Shown in pieces: positions 1-5,584 of a DNA stretch of 6,674 bases (its first letter is position 1; every line of letters begins with the position of its first letter). The translations under genes and the position numbers were made by a program. The DNA comes from Boseongicola sp. SB0662_bin_57. Its GTDB lineage: Bacteria; Pseudomonadota; Alphaproteobacteria; Rhodobacterales; Rhodobacteraceae. The notes under the pieces are model-generated. The model was not told the DNA's origin and ran no database searches. It worked only from the letters and a program-made list of their open reading frames with translations. Location of the stretch: positions 1 to 6,674 of the forward strand of contig VXPN01000543.1 of assembly GCA_009839535.1 (NCBI GenBank), written 5' to 3'.

Positions 1-431
1 ACCAGAACGTCATGTTCACCGGCGACATCGTCGAGTATCGCTCGGCCTGCTATTGCGGCGACGGACATTTCCACGACTGGCCGGGGACGCTTGAGGCCAT
101 CCGGTCCTTCGATCTGGACGCGATCGCGCCAGGTCGGGGGGACGCCCTGATCGGCAAGGAGATGGTCAATTCGTCTCTCGACCTGACCAAGGACTTCGTG
201 CGTTCCACCTACGGGCCGGCCGCCAGGGTTGCGCTCGGGGGCGGATCGCTGAAGGATGCCTGGGATGCGGTGCGCGCGGAATGCGATCCGAAATTCAGCG
301 ATTACGCCATCTACGAGCACTGCCTGCCGTTCAACGTCTCTCGCGCCTTTGACGAGGCGCGCGACATCGACACGCCTCGGATCTGGACTGCCGAACGTGA
401 CCTGGAGATGTGGGAGGCATTGCAGGGATGA
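1..431 (+). CDS. MBL-fold metallo-hydrolase, C-terminal part (5' end outside window)
   Basis: The reading frame is already open at the left edge; about 142 C-terminal residues are visible. The N-terminal half, which would carry the HxHxDH metal site, is missing. Visible family features are a metal-ligand type FTGD turn (bases 15-26), then a GHF..W..TLEAI segment and PGRG where many MBL proteins have PGHG, followed by a helical tail with YEHCLPFNVSRA and PRIWTAERD near the end. I recognise this tail from MBL proteins that sit beside FAD monooxygenases and DUF2783 proteins in proteobacterial aromatic-degradation clusters. The role is probably hydrolysis of a thioester, lactone or similar intermediate in the cytoplasm, but the substrate is unknown. 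The stop overlaps the next start as ATGA (428-431). The MBL assignment is fairly secure; the exact function is inference. Confidence 0.8.
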   Translation, partial: QNVMFTGDIVEYRSACYCGDGHFHDWPGTLEAIRSFDLDAIAPGRGDALIGKEMVNSSLDLTKDFVRSTYGPAARVALGGGSLKDAWDAVRAECDPKFSDYAIYEHCLPFNVSRAFDEARDIDTPRIWTAERDLEMWEALQG

Positions 432-946
432 GCCCCTATTTCGAATTCGCGGTCAACAATCGCTACGCGAACCGGACGCTTTACGAGGCGATCGCGGAGA
501 TGGACCAGGCCACGTTCACGGCAAGGCTGCCGGGTTTCTTTCCTTCATTGTCAAAGACCCTGAACCACATTCGGAAGGTGGACGCCTTCTACCTCGGCGC
601 GTTGAAGGGAACCGGCATTGGCCGCGCCGTCTACGCCTGGCCCGACATCGAGAACGTGACCGCGCTTTCCGAGGAACAGTCCAGCCTGGACATGGACCTG
701 ATAGATTTCTGCGATGGTGACATTGATCTCGACCGCTGCATGGCCGTCGAGCGACCGGGCGTTCGGACCCAGGAACGGATCGGCGCGCTGCTGCCGCATC
801 TGTTCCAGCATCAGATCCATCACCGGGGACAGGCTCACGTTCAGGTGGGCGAGGCGGGGGTCGCGCCGCCGCAGCTGGACGACTTCTTTCTCGAGTGGGA
901 ACGTGCGCCGATCGCGCAGGACTGCATTCGGGAATTCCTGTCGTGA
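428..946 (+). CDS. DinB-family metal-binding four-helix protein
   Basis: This is a 172-residue protein of normal DinB/YfiT-like length. The start is placed at ATG 428, which overlaps the upstream TGA; the in-frame ATG 18 bases upstream would add six residues inside the previous gene and is less likely. The DinB pattern is clear: an N-terminal helix with NNRYANRTLYEA, FFPSLSKTLNHIRKVDAFYL around residues 37-56, and HLFQHQIHHRGQAHV at 124-138. The predicted metal triad is His47, His128 and His132 (NH...HxxxH). DinB-fold proteins include mycothiol-dependent maleylpyruvate isomerases and bacillithiol transferases, so a thiol-linked role in this aromatic operon is possible, but that is inference. 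Despite its name, nothing here suggests a DNA-damage role. It is coupled to the next gene through GTGA at 943-946. Confidence 0.88.
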   Translation: MSPYFEFAVNNRYANRTLYEAIAEMDQATFTARLPGFFPSLSKTLNHIRKVDAFYLGALKGTGIGRAVYAWPDIENVTALSEEQSSLDMDLIDFCDGDIDLDRCMAVERPGVRTQERIGALLPHLFQHQIHHRGQAHVQVGEAGVAPPQLDDFFLEWERAPIAQDCIREFLS

Positions 947-2568
947 CGCTTCAGGGCCGTTATCCGGTTGCGCTTCGGCTCTACCCCTATCGCCGGTCGG
1001 ATGACCAGGACGCAGCCACGCCGGCGCGCCACCCGGTCGTGGTCGCGGGCGGCGGGCCGACCGGGCTTGCCGCGGCGCTGGACCTGGGCCGGAAGGGGCA
1101 TCGGGTGGTGGTTCTGGACGATCATGAAGGTGTGGGTCTGGGAAGCCGCGCGATCTGCTTTTCCAAGCGCACGCTCGAGATCGCGCACCGGCTGGGCCCC
1201 GGTCCCGGGATGCTGGACGGTGGCGTGATCTGGCAGAAGGGCCGGGTGTTTCGCGACAGGGACGAGATCTACAGCTTCGATCTCTTGCCGGAGGAGGGGC
1301 ACAGGTATCCCGCATTCATCAATCTCAGCCAGGTTCAGTTCGAGAAGTTCCTGTTTGAAGCCATCGAGCACGCGCGGGCGGACGGCGCAGAGATCGAGAT
1401 TCGCGGCGGCAACCGGGTCGATGCGCTTGATGCGAGTCCGGACGGCATTCGGATCGAGGTGATGACTCCGGAGGGCGCCTACAGTCTGGAAGCGGACTGG
1501 CTGATCGCATGTGACGGCGCCCGCTCGCCCGTGCGCAACATGCTCGGACTCGGGTTCAAGGGGCGCGTGTTCGAGGACAATTTCCTCATCGCCGATGTCA
1601 GGATGACGGCGGACTTTCCGACCGAGCGCTGGTTCTGGTTCGAGCCCTGGTTCAGGTCGGGGGATTCGGCACTTCTCCACAAGCAGCCCGATGACATCTG
1701 GCGGATCGACTTCCAGATTGGATGGGACATCGATCGTGACCAGGAGCTGAAGGAGGAAAACATCCTTGCCCGCGTCGATGCCATGCTCGGCACGGGCGTG
1801 GAGTACGAACTCGTGTGGAGCTCGATCTACACGTTCCAGTGCCGCAGGATGGAGCGGTTTCGGCATGGCCGGGTGCTGTTTGCCGGCGACAGCGCCCATC
1901 AGGTCTCGCCCTACGGCGCGCGCGGGGCGAATTCCGGAGTGCAGGATGCCGAGAACCTGGCGTGGAAGCTGGACTTCGTGATTGGAGGGCTGGCCCCCGA
2001 GACGCTCTTGGACGGCTACGACGCGGAGCGCATCCATGCGGCGGACGAGAACATCCTGAACTCGACTCGTTCGACCGATTTCCTGACGCCAAAGTCCGAA
2101 ATCTCGCGGACCTTTCGCGACGCGGTACTGACCTTGGCGGCGCGGCACGCCTTCGCGCGCCCGCTTGTGAACTCCGGCCGCCTGAGCGTGCCCTGCGCAT
2201 ATGACGGGCTGCCGGGCTTTGGTCCCGACATGCTCCGCCAGCCCGCCCGGTCGCGACCTGGCGCGCCCGCGCCCGACGCTCCGGTGGGTGACGGGTACCT
2301 CCTCGACCTCCTCGGGGGAGAATTCACTCTGCTTGGCCTGGGTCTTGACGTGCCCGAGTCAACCCAAGTGGACGGCATTTCCGTGGCGGGTCTTGCGTTG
2401 AGCGATGCGTCGATCAGCGACTTGCTCAGGGAGCGGTATCTGGGCGAGACGGCAAGCGCCGCGTATCTCTTTCGCCCGGACCAGCATGTCGTGGCCAGGT
2501 GGCGGGAGCTCGACCTGGAAGCGGTTCGAACGTCCGTCCGGAACGCCGTCGGAAAGGGGGGCGAATGA
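943..2568 (+). CDS. FAD-dependent aromatic-ring monooxygenase (PHBH/MhpA-like)
   Basis: This is a 541-residue flavoprotein hydroxylase of the p-hydroxybenzoate hydroxylase class, close in length and layout to 3-(3-hydroxyphenyl)propionate hydroxylases. In order: an unusual 30-residue N-terminal extension; a Rossmann dinucleotide fold with VVVAGGGPTG (residues 32-41) ending in the acidic LDD at 58-60; a SRAICFS segment near 68-74; the DG motif (IACDGARSPVRN, 188-199); the GD motif (VLFAGDSAHQVSPYGARGAN, 311-330); and a C-terminal thioredoxin-like domain from about 430. It should use NAD(P)H and O2 to hydroxylate an aromatic ring in the cytoplasm. The start is GTG 943, overlapping the DinB stop as GTGA; an upstream in-frame TTG/ATG-type start would lie well inside dinB. 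The stop overlaps the DUF2783 start as ATGA. The class is secure; the substrate is not visible. Confidence 0.92.
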   Translation: MTLQGRYPVALRLYPYRRSDDQDAATPARHPVVVAGGGPTGLAAALDLGRKGHRVVVLDDHEGVGLGSRAICFSKRTLEIAHRLGPGPGMLDGGVIWQKGRVFRDRDEIYSFDLLPEEGHRYPAFINLSQVQFEKFLFEAIEHARADGAEIEIRGGNRVDALDASPDGIRIEVMTPEGAYSLEADWLIACDGARSPVRNMLGLGFKGRVFEDNFLIADVRMTADFPTERWFWFEPWFRSGDSALLHKQPDDIWRIDFQIGWDIDRDQELKEENILARVDAMLGTGVEYELVWSSIYTFQCRRMERFRHGRVLFAGDSAHQVSPYGARGANSGVQDAENLAWKLDFVIGGLAPETLLDGYDAERIHAADENILNSTRSTDFLTPKSEISRTFRDAVLTLAARHAFARPLVNSGRLSVPCAYDGLPGFGPDMLRQPARSRPGAPAPDAPVGDGYLLDLLGGEFTLLGLGLDVPESTQVDGISVAGLALSDASISDLLRERYLGETASAAYLFRPDQHVVARWRELDLEAVRTSVRNAVGKGGE

Positions 2569-2747
2569 CACTCAACCTGGAACCGAACCTGTCCGATCCG
2601 GACGGCTTCTACGAGGCTCTCCTGAAGGCCCACGAGGGATTGAGCGACAAGGAGAGCGTGGAGTTGAACGCGCGCCTGGTGCTTGTTCTTGCCAACCAGA
2701 TAGGCGATCCCGACACGCTTGCAGCCGCCATCGAGGCGGCGAAGTGA
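2565..2747 (+). CDS. DUF2783 small protein
   Basis: This 60-residue acidic protein matches what I know of the DUF2783 family, including the LNLEPNLSDPDGFYEAL opening, a middle HEGLSDKESVELNARLVL stretch and LANQIGDPDTLAAAIEAA at the end. It looks all-helical, with no signal peptide or membrane segment. The start is ATG 2565, overlapping the monooxygenase stop (ATGA 2565-2568), with a strong purine-rich Shine-Dalgarno (GGAAAGGGGGG, 2551-2561) just upstream. The stop overlaps the next start as GTGA (2744-2747). No biochemical role is established that I know of. Its fixed place beside the FAD monooxygenase suggests an accessory subunit or chaperone for that enzyme, which is inference. Confidence 0.88.
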   Translation: MTLNLEPNLSDPDGFYEALLKAHEGLSDKESVELNARLVLVLANQIGDPDTLAAAIEAAK

Positions 2748-3367
2748 GCGACATCGTGCTCTACGACTACCCAAGAAGCTCGGCGAGCTACCGGGTGCGG
2801 ATCGCGCTGAACCTGGCCGGGTTGAGCCATGAGCGGGTGATTGTGAACCTGCTCGAAGGCGAACAGTCTGGGCCGGAGCACCTTGCGCGGAATCCGCAGG
2901 GATTCGTGCCGGTGCTGGACATTGACGGGAATCGATTCACCCAGTCGTTGGCAATCCTCGAATACCTCGATGCCACTCGCGGACTTGCCCTGCTTCCCGG
3001 CGATCCTGTCAGGCGTGCACGCATCATGGCGCTTGCCATGGTGATTGCCGTAGATCTGCATCCTGTCTGCAATCTTTCCGTCTCGAACCGGGCAACCAGC
3101 GGCGAGGAGCCGGCGCGAACCGAGTGGATGCAGGAATTCATCGGCAAGGGGCTCACGGCATTCGAGGCAATGCTGGGCGGTTTCGAACAGGCGCCGTTTT
3201 GTTCGGGAGACCGTCCCGGGCTTGCCGACCTGTGCCTTATCCCTCAACTTTACAATGCTGATCGCTGGGGCGTTCCGCTTGACGGAATGCCGAGGATACG
3301 CGGCGTCCGGGCGGCTTGTGATCGTCTGCCCGCCTTTGACGAGGCTCACCCGGACAGGCAGGGATGA
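2744..3367 (+). CDS. maiA: Zeta-class glutathione transferase, maleylacetoacetate/maleylpyruvate isomerase-like
   Basis: This 207-residue protein has normal MaiA length. The N-terminal thioredoxin-like domain has YPRSSASYRVRIALNL at residues 9-24 (the zeta-class glutathione site), NPQGFVPVLDIDG at 50-62 with the cis-proline region, and TQSLAILEYLD at 66-76 (the QS pair that binds glutathione). The helical C-terminal domain carries VDLHPVCNLSV at 103-113, RPGLADLCLIPQLYNADRWGV and a PRI segment. The enzyme should isomerise a cis ring-cleavage product (maleylacetoacetate or maleylpyruvate) to the fumaryl form using glutathione. The SSxS motif has Ala where the human enzyme has Cys, a variant I also know from bacterial relatives. 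The start is GTG 2744, in GTGA overlap with the DUF2783 stop. No ring-cleavage dioxygenase or fumarylacetoacetase is in the window, so the exact substrate is open. Confidence 0.88.
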   Translation: MSDIVLYDYPRSSASYRVRIALNLAGLSHERVIVNLLEGEQSGPEHLARNPQGFVPVLDIDGNRFTQSLAILEYLDATRGLALLPGDPVRRARIMALAMVIAVDLHPVCNLSVSNRATSGEEPARTEWMQEFIGKGLTAFEAMLGGFEQAPFCSGDRPGLADLCLIPQLYNADRWGVPLDGMPRIRGVRAACDRLPAFDEAHPDRQG

Positions 3368-3489
3368 AGTGCCGTTCAGTTGTCGGCGGTCGGCGGGTCG
3401 AACCCGCGAAAGACGGCAATTTGGCCATCAAGGCAGCGGCAATGGGGATAGTCCAGGTTCCTTTAAAGTCCGTTGTGCCTTGCTGTTGA
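3364..3489 (+). CDS. Possible 41-residue ORF or truncated next operon gene
   Basis: ATG 3364 overlaps the isomerase stop as ATGA (3364-3367), the same junction style used through the operon, and opens a frame of 41 codons ending at TGA 3487-3489. The translation begins MKCRSVVGGRRVEPAKDG and matches nothing I recognise. Its last codons enter repeat copy A, so it may be the first codons of a former downstream gene cut off by the repeat. Third-position GC is only moderate and no second domain follows. It may equally be a chance frame. Confidence 0.25.
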   Translation: MKCRSVVGGRRVEPAKDGNLAIKAAAMGIVQVPLKSVVPCC

Positions 3490-3590
3490 CGCGAGAGGCT
3501 GCCTTTCGAACTTGAGAGCATGTCGAGGTCCGGTCTTGGTCAGGCCAGCGAGGTTTCAGGCTGTCGGCGAACACTTTGTTCCATCATTGC
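3461..3590 (+). repeat. Diverged direct repeat, copy A
   Basis: This segment matches 6213-6341 (copy B) in the same orientation. In the core (3501-3590 against 6253-6341) I count about 71 identical positions of 90 with a single one-base gap. Identical runs include TTGAGAGCAT and CTGTCGGCGAACAC (3561-3574). Similarity is weaker but visible upstream, around GTTGTGC. Copy B sits directly before an IS21-type transposase fragment, so the repeat may be the end or leader of such an element. The right end of copy A overlaps the last codons and stop of the VapC remnant, which fits truncation of that gene by the repeat. Confidence 0.75.
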
Positions 3591-3817
3591 TCGTCGGCCT
3601 CAGCTTCGTGATGCAAAGGATTGAAGAGCTGAAGCCCCCTGAAATCCACTTCGTAATCCGTCCCCATCACGCAGTCGCGCGCCTCCACCACCGCTGCAAG
3701 GATCATGTCGAGGGCGCTGTGCGGGCGGCCCGCAGCCTTTCCGTCCGCCATCAAGCGCGCCCAGATCCCCGCCGATCCCGCGCTCCTCGTCGAACGGACC
3801 TTCCGCTGCACATGCAA
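3584..3817 (-). pseudogene. VapC/FitB-type PIN toxin, C-terminal remnant with frameshift
   Basis: The frame read from about 3784 down to the TGA at 3584-3586 gives IWARLMADGKAAGRPHSALD, then MILAAVVEA, TDYEVDF, GLQLFNPL. This is the C-terminal third of a PIN-domain ribonuclease toxin, with the helix bearing the conserved Asp of ALDMI and the TDxExDF loop. The preceding family motif, a PFDEE-like strand end, is present but in another frame (near 3783-3798), so there is a frameshift. The N-terminal active-site strand (LDTN-type) and an antitoxin gene are not visible upstream. The tail after NPL (HHEAEADEQ) is unusual and comes partly from repeat copy A. The protein should be inactive. Identification rests on motif recall, without a search. 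Confidence 0.6.
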
Positions 3818-3924
3818 TCGCCACGCACAAACGCGACGAACTGGCCTGGGAAGGCGACGGCGAAGAGTTGGAGAAGCTGGTCGAGGCTGCCAGGGAGCTA
3901 CACGATTCGTCGCAAGGCGGCGCC
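3817..3924 (+). other. Short coding-like fragment, unidentified
   Basis: In + frame 1, 36 codons have the position bias of a real gene: by hand count, GC is about 75% at first, 42% at second and 78% at third positions. The translation includes KRDELAWEGDGEELEKLVEA and AARELHD and looks like a charged amphipathic helix. It lacks a nearby ATG/GTG start and soon loses protein character after SSQGG. The - strand frame sharing these codon boundaries shows the same bias but hits a stop at 3898-3900. It may be debris of a small gene; I cannot name it. Confidence 0.3.
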
Positions 3925-3936
3925 TCCGATCGAGCG

Positions 3937-3959
3937 AAACCGCCCGGCTGTCGGGCGGT
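3937..3959 (-). terminator. GC-rich hairpin followed by T-run on the - strand
   Basis: Read on the - strand, ACCGCCCG (3959-3940 side) pairs with CGGGCGGT across a five-base loop, giving an 8-bp stem, and is followed by TTTCG. This resembles a short-tract intrinsic terminator for - strand transcription coming from the SDR gene. The T-run is short, so support is modest. Confidence 0.35.
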
Positions 3960-3975
3960 GTCCGATGCCGGCCCG

Positions 3976-4459
3976 GGCAATGACGCCCTCCGACCGTTTC
4001 CCGGAACTCCGAATCCCCTCAGCATTCCGGCCCGGGCCTGCCGCTGCAGCCCGGGCATTTCCGCTGCCGGATATCGGAGCCGTTCGCGCCGCATTGGAAC
4101 CGCGGTCCCCGCATCCGAGCGGTGCGAAGCGGTCCGAATTGTCGCTCGTGGACGCTATCCTTGCCGGAGCAGGGATCGCGACGGAGCCGCAGGAGATCGT
4201 CGGGCAGGCCATGGAGCCCGCCTCCCGGAATCCCTGGACGGCGCGCCCTGCGAACCGGAGTTCCTTCCACCCCAACCTCGACACCGACGAACCCAAGCCC
4301 GGGCGCCAGGAAGGCGCCGACGGCAACCCCGTGCGTGCACGGGATCGGGCGATGATCTCGTCCCGCCAGGAGCAAGCCGGGAGCCGTCCGACCTTGAGCG
4401 GGCCGGACGGCCCCGACGGGGTTGTCCGGATTTGTGCCAATGCCTCCTGTCCGGTGGGC
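3976..4459 (+). other. Orphan coding-like segment, no stop before the antisense SDR gene
   Basis: No recognisable gene lies here, yet + frame 2 behaves like coding DNA. Over 4142-4459, by approximate hand count, GC is near 68% at first, 54% at second and 81% at third positions, the order expected for a gene on the + strand and not for the - strand frame sharing its third positions. The signal is weaker at 3976-4141. The translation includes LSLVDAILAGAGIATEPQEI, followed by GQAMEPASRNPWTARP and, near the end, VRICANASCPVGSGG. I do not recognise it. No stop occurs in this frame until 5218, far inside the oppositely oriented SDR gene, so the gene would have lost its 3' end near the SDR stop. 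It is best viewed as a truncated gene of unknown function or a highly diverged accessory gene. Confidence 0.3.
4403..4429 (-). terminator. Strong hairpin 3' of the SDR gene
   Basis: CCGGAC (4403-4408) pairs with GTCCGG (4424-4429) and CCCC (4411-4414) with GGGG (4418-4421), around a 3-base loop. On + strand RNA the two middle pairs are G·U, giving a continuous 12-bp stem; on the - strand RNA they form a 2x2 internal mismatch. It lies about 30 bases past the SDR stop. No U-tract follows on the - strand, so it may stabilise the transcript end rather than terminate by itself. Confidence 0.3.
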
Positions 4460-5449
4460 TCAGGCGGGGAACTGCGCATTTATGCCCGCGCCGACATCGA
4501 ACACGTCGCCCGAGATCAGGGCCGCGTGCGGGCCGCACAGGAAGCGCACGCAGTCGCCGATGCGCGAGGGCTCGTAGAGGCCGACCGGCAGGACATGGCG
4601 CCCCTTCGCCCCCTCGTTGAACTGCTCGAAAGTGAGCGTCTGGCCGGGCACGATGTTGGAAAGGATGTACTCGTTGTCGAGCAGTCCGGTGCGAACCAGC
4701 GTCGGGCAGACCGCGTTGCAGGTCACGTTGTGCGGGCCGAGGGCAAGCGCGGTGCTCTTCGCGATCCCGATCACGGCCCACTTGGTCGCCGAGTAGACCG
4801 GGAAGTTCGCGCTGCCGGAGCGGCCGGTCACCGAGGACATCACGACAATTCGGCCGGACTTCCGATCCCGAAGGATCGGGGTCGCGGCCTGTATCGTCTT
4901 CATGACGCCCTTGAAGTTGATGTCGGTCACCAGCGACAGCGCGTCTTCGCCGAAGCTCTCCAGCGGGCCGACTTGGGTGATGCCTGCGTTGGCCACCACC
5001 AGATCGAGACCGCCCAGTTCCCGCACGGCGCGGTCCACGGCTGCCCTCTGCGCCCCGAAGTCGCGCACGTCGCCCTGCACGGCGATGCATTTCACGCCCT
5101 TGGACTCGACGGCTGCTTTGGCCTCGGCCAGATCGGCAGCGGTTGCCAGAGGGTAGGGGACTTCGGGCAGTTGCCGCGCGACGTCGAACAGCACGACATT
5201 CGCGCCGCCGTCTGCTAGGGCTTCGGCGCAAGCTCGGCCGATGCCGCGAGCCGCGCCGGTCACGAAGGCCGTCTTGCCGGCAAGTTCTCCCCCGGCGGCG
5301 GACTCCTGGGCTTCGGCGTTGCCGGCGACGGCGGTTGCGACGCCGAGACCGATGGCGCCGGTCAGCGCGGTCCGGCGCGTGATCGCCCGCCGGTCGTTCT
5401 CGGTGTCCGTCCGGGGTTCGGGAGCGGGTGATGTGGATGTGTTCGACAT
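4460..5449 (-). CDS. Tat-exported short-chain dehydrogenase, mycofactocin-coupled-SDR-like
   Basis: This is a 329-residue classical SDR preceded by a signal sequence. The N-terminus has a twin-arginine motif (ITRRTALTG, Arg25-Arg26), a hydrophobic stretch and an AEA-Q site near 45-48, so Tat export to the periplasm is predicted. The enzyme domain shows TGAARGIG (64-71), Asp89 after the second strand (favours NAD over NADP), GDVRD (126-130), NAG (154-156), Asn178, Ser206, and Tyr219/Lys223 (YSATK). An insertion after Asp89, ending in VPYPLATAADLAEA, is like the one in mycofactocin-coupled and carveol-dehydrogenase-type SDRs, where it helps bury NAD. The start is ATG 5447-5449 with AAGGAA on the - strand a few bases upstream. 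The product should be an alcohol or ketone oxidoreductase; its substrate is unknown. It is divergent from the TetR gene, which probably controls it. Confidence 0.9.
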   Translation of the reverse strand: MSNTSTSPAPEPRTDTENDRRAITRRTALTGAIGLGVATAVAGNAEAQESAAGGELAGKTAFVTGAARGIGRACAEALADGGANVVLFDVARQLPEVPYPLATAADLAEAKAAVESKGVKCIAVQGDVRDFGAQRAAVDRAVRELGGLDLVVANAGITQVGPLESFGEDALSLVTDINFKGVMKTIQAATPILRDRKSGRIVVMSSVTGRSGSANFPVYSATKWAVIGIAKSTALALGPHNVTCNAVCPTLVRTGLLDNEYILSNIVPGQTLTFEQFNEGAKGRHVLPVGLYEPSRIGDCVRFLCGPHAALISGDVFDVGAGINAQFPA

Positions 5450-5515
5450 GGGATGTTTCCTTGCTTCAGTGAGTTGGTTTGCTTTGCCGGACTTGCGGAT
5501 TCGCGCGGCCAGGGT

Positions 5516-5531
5516 GTAAACGAATGATTAC
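5516..5531. promoter_or_regulatory. Putative TetR operator O1
   Basis: GTAAACGAATGATTAC is an imperfect palindrome (GTAA-C....G-TTAC). It matches site O2 at 13 of 16 positions in the same orientation, 37 bases away. It overlaps the expected -10/start region of the SDR promoter. Binding by the adjacent TetR protein is inference from position and symmetry. Confidence 0.5.
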
Positions 5532-5557
5532 TTACGGCCTTCCCGTCACCATGTCAA
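5529..5557 (-). promoter_or_regulatory. Predicted promoter for the SDR gene
   Basis: On the - strand a perfect TTGACA (5552-5557) is followed, after 17 bases, by TAAGTA, a poor -10; slightly wider spacings give TAATCA. The -35 lies inside O2 and the -10 region abuts O1, an arrangement suited to repression. The -35 is convincing; the -10 is weak. Confidence 0.45.
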
Positions 5558-5568
5558 CAAGTGATTAC
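5553..5568. promoter_or_regulatory. Putative TetR operator O2
   Basis: GTCAACAAGTGATTAC, extended by flanking bases to TGT...ACA, is an 18-bp imperfect palindrome with 12 symmetric positions. It is a near copy of O1. It covers the SDR -35 and lies just before the TetR start, so it could serve both repression of the SDR and autoregulation. Confidence 0.5.
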
Positions 5569-5584
5569 AAAACGGAGCCAAGCT

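Noticed and set aside
841..2148. A 435-codon open frame on the - strand opposite the monooxygenase
   Set aside because: It is a shadow of the FAD monooxygenase: all motifs belong to the + strand frame and the - strand translation has no recognisable domain.
3393..3407. GCGGGTCGAACCCGC resembling a tRNA T-arm
   Set aside because: The hairpin has a three-base loop and no acceptor, D or anticodon arms around it. It also lacks a T-run, so it is not convincing as a terminator either.
3473..5218. A 581-codon open frame on the + strand
   Set aside because: Its second half is simply antisense to the well-supported SDR gene, and its first part changes character several times. Only the 3976-4459 portion has a coding-like signal.
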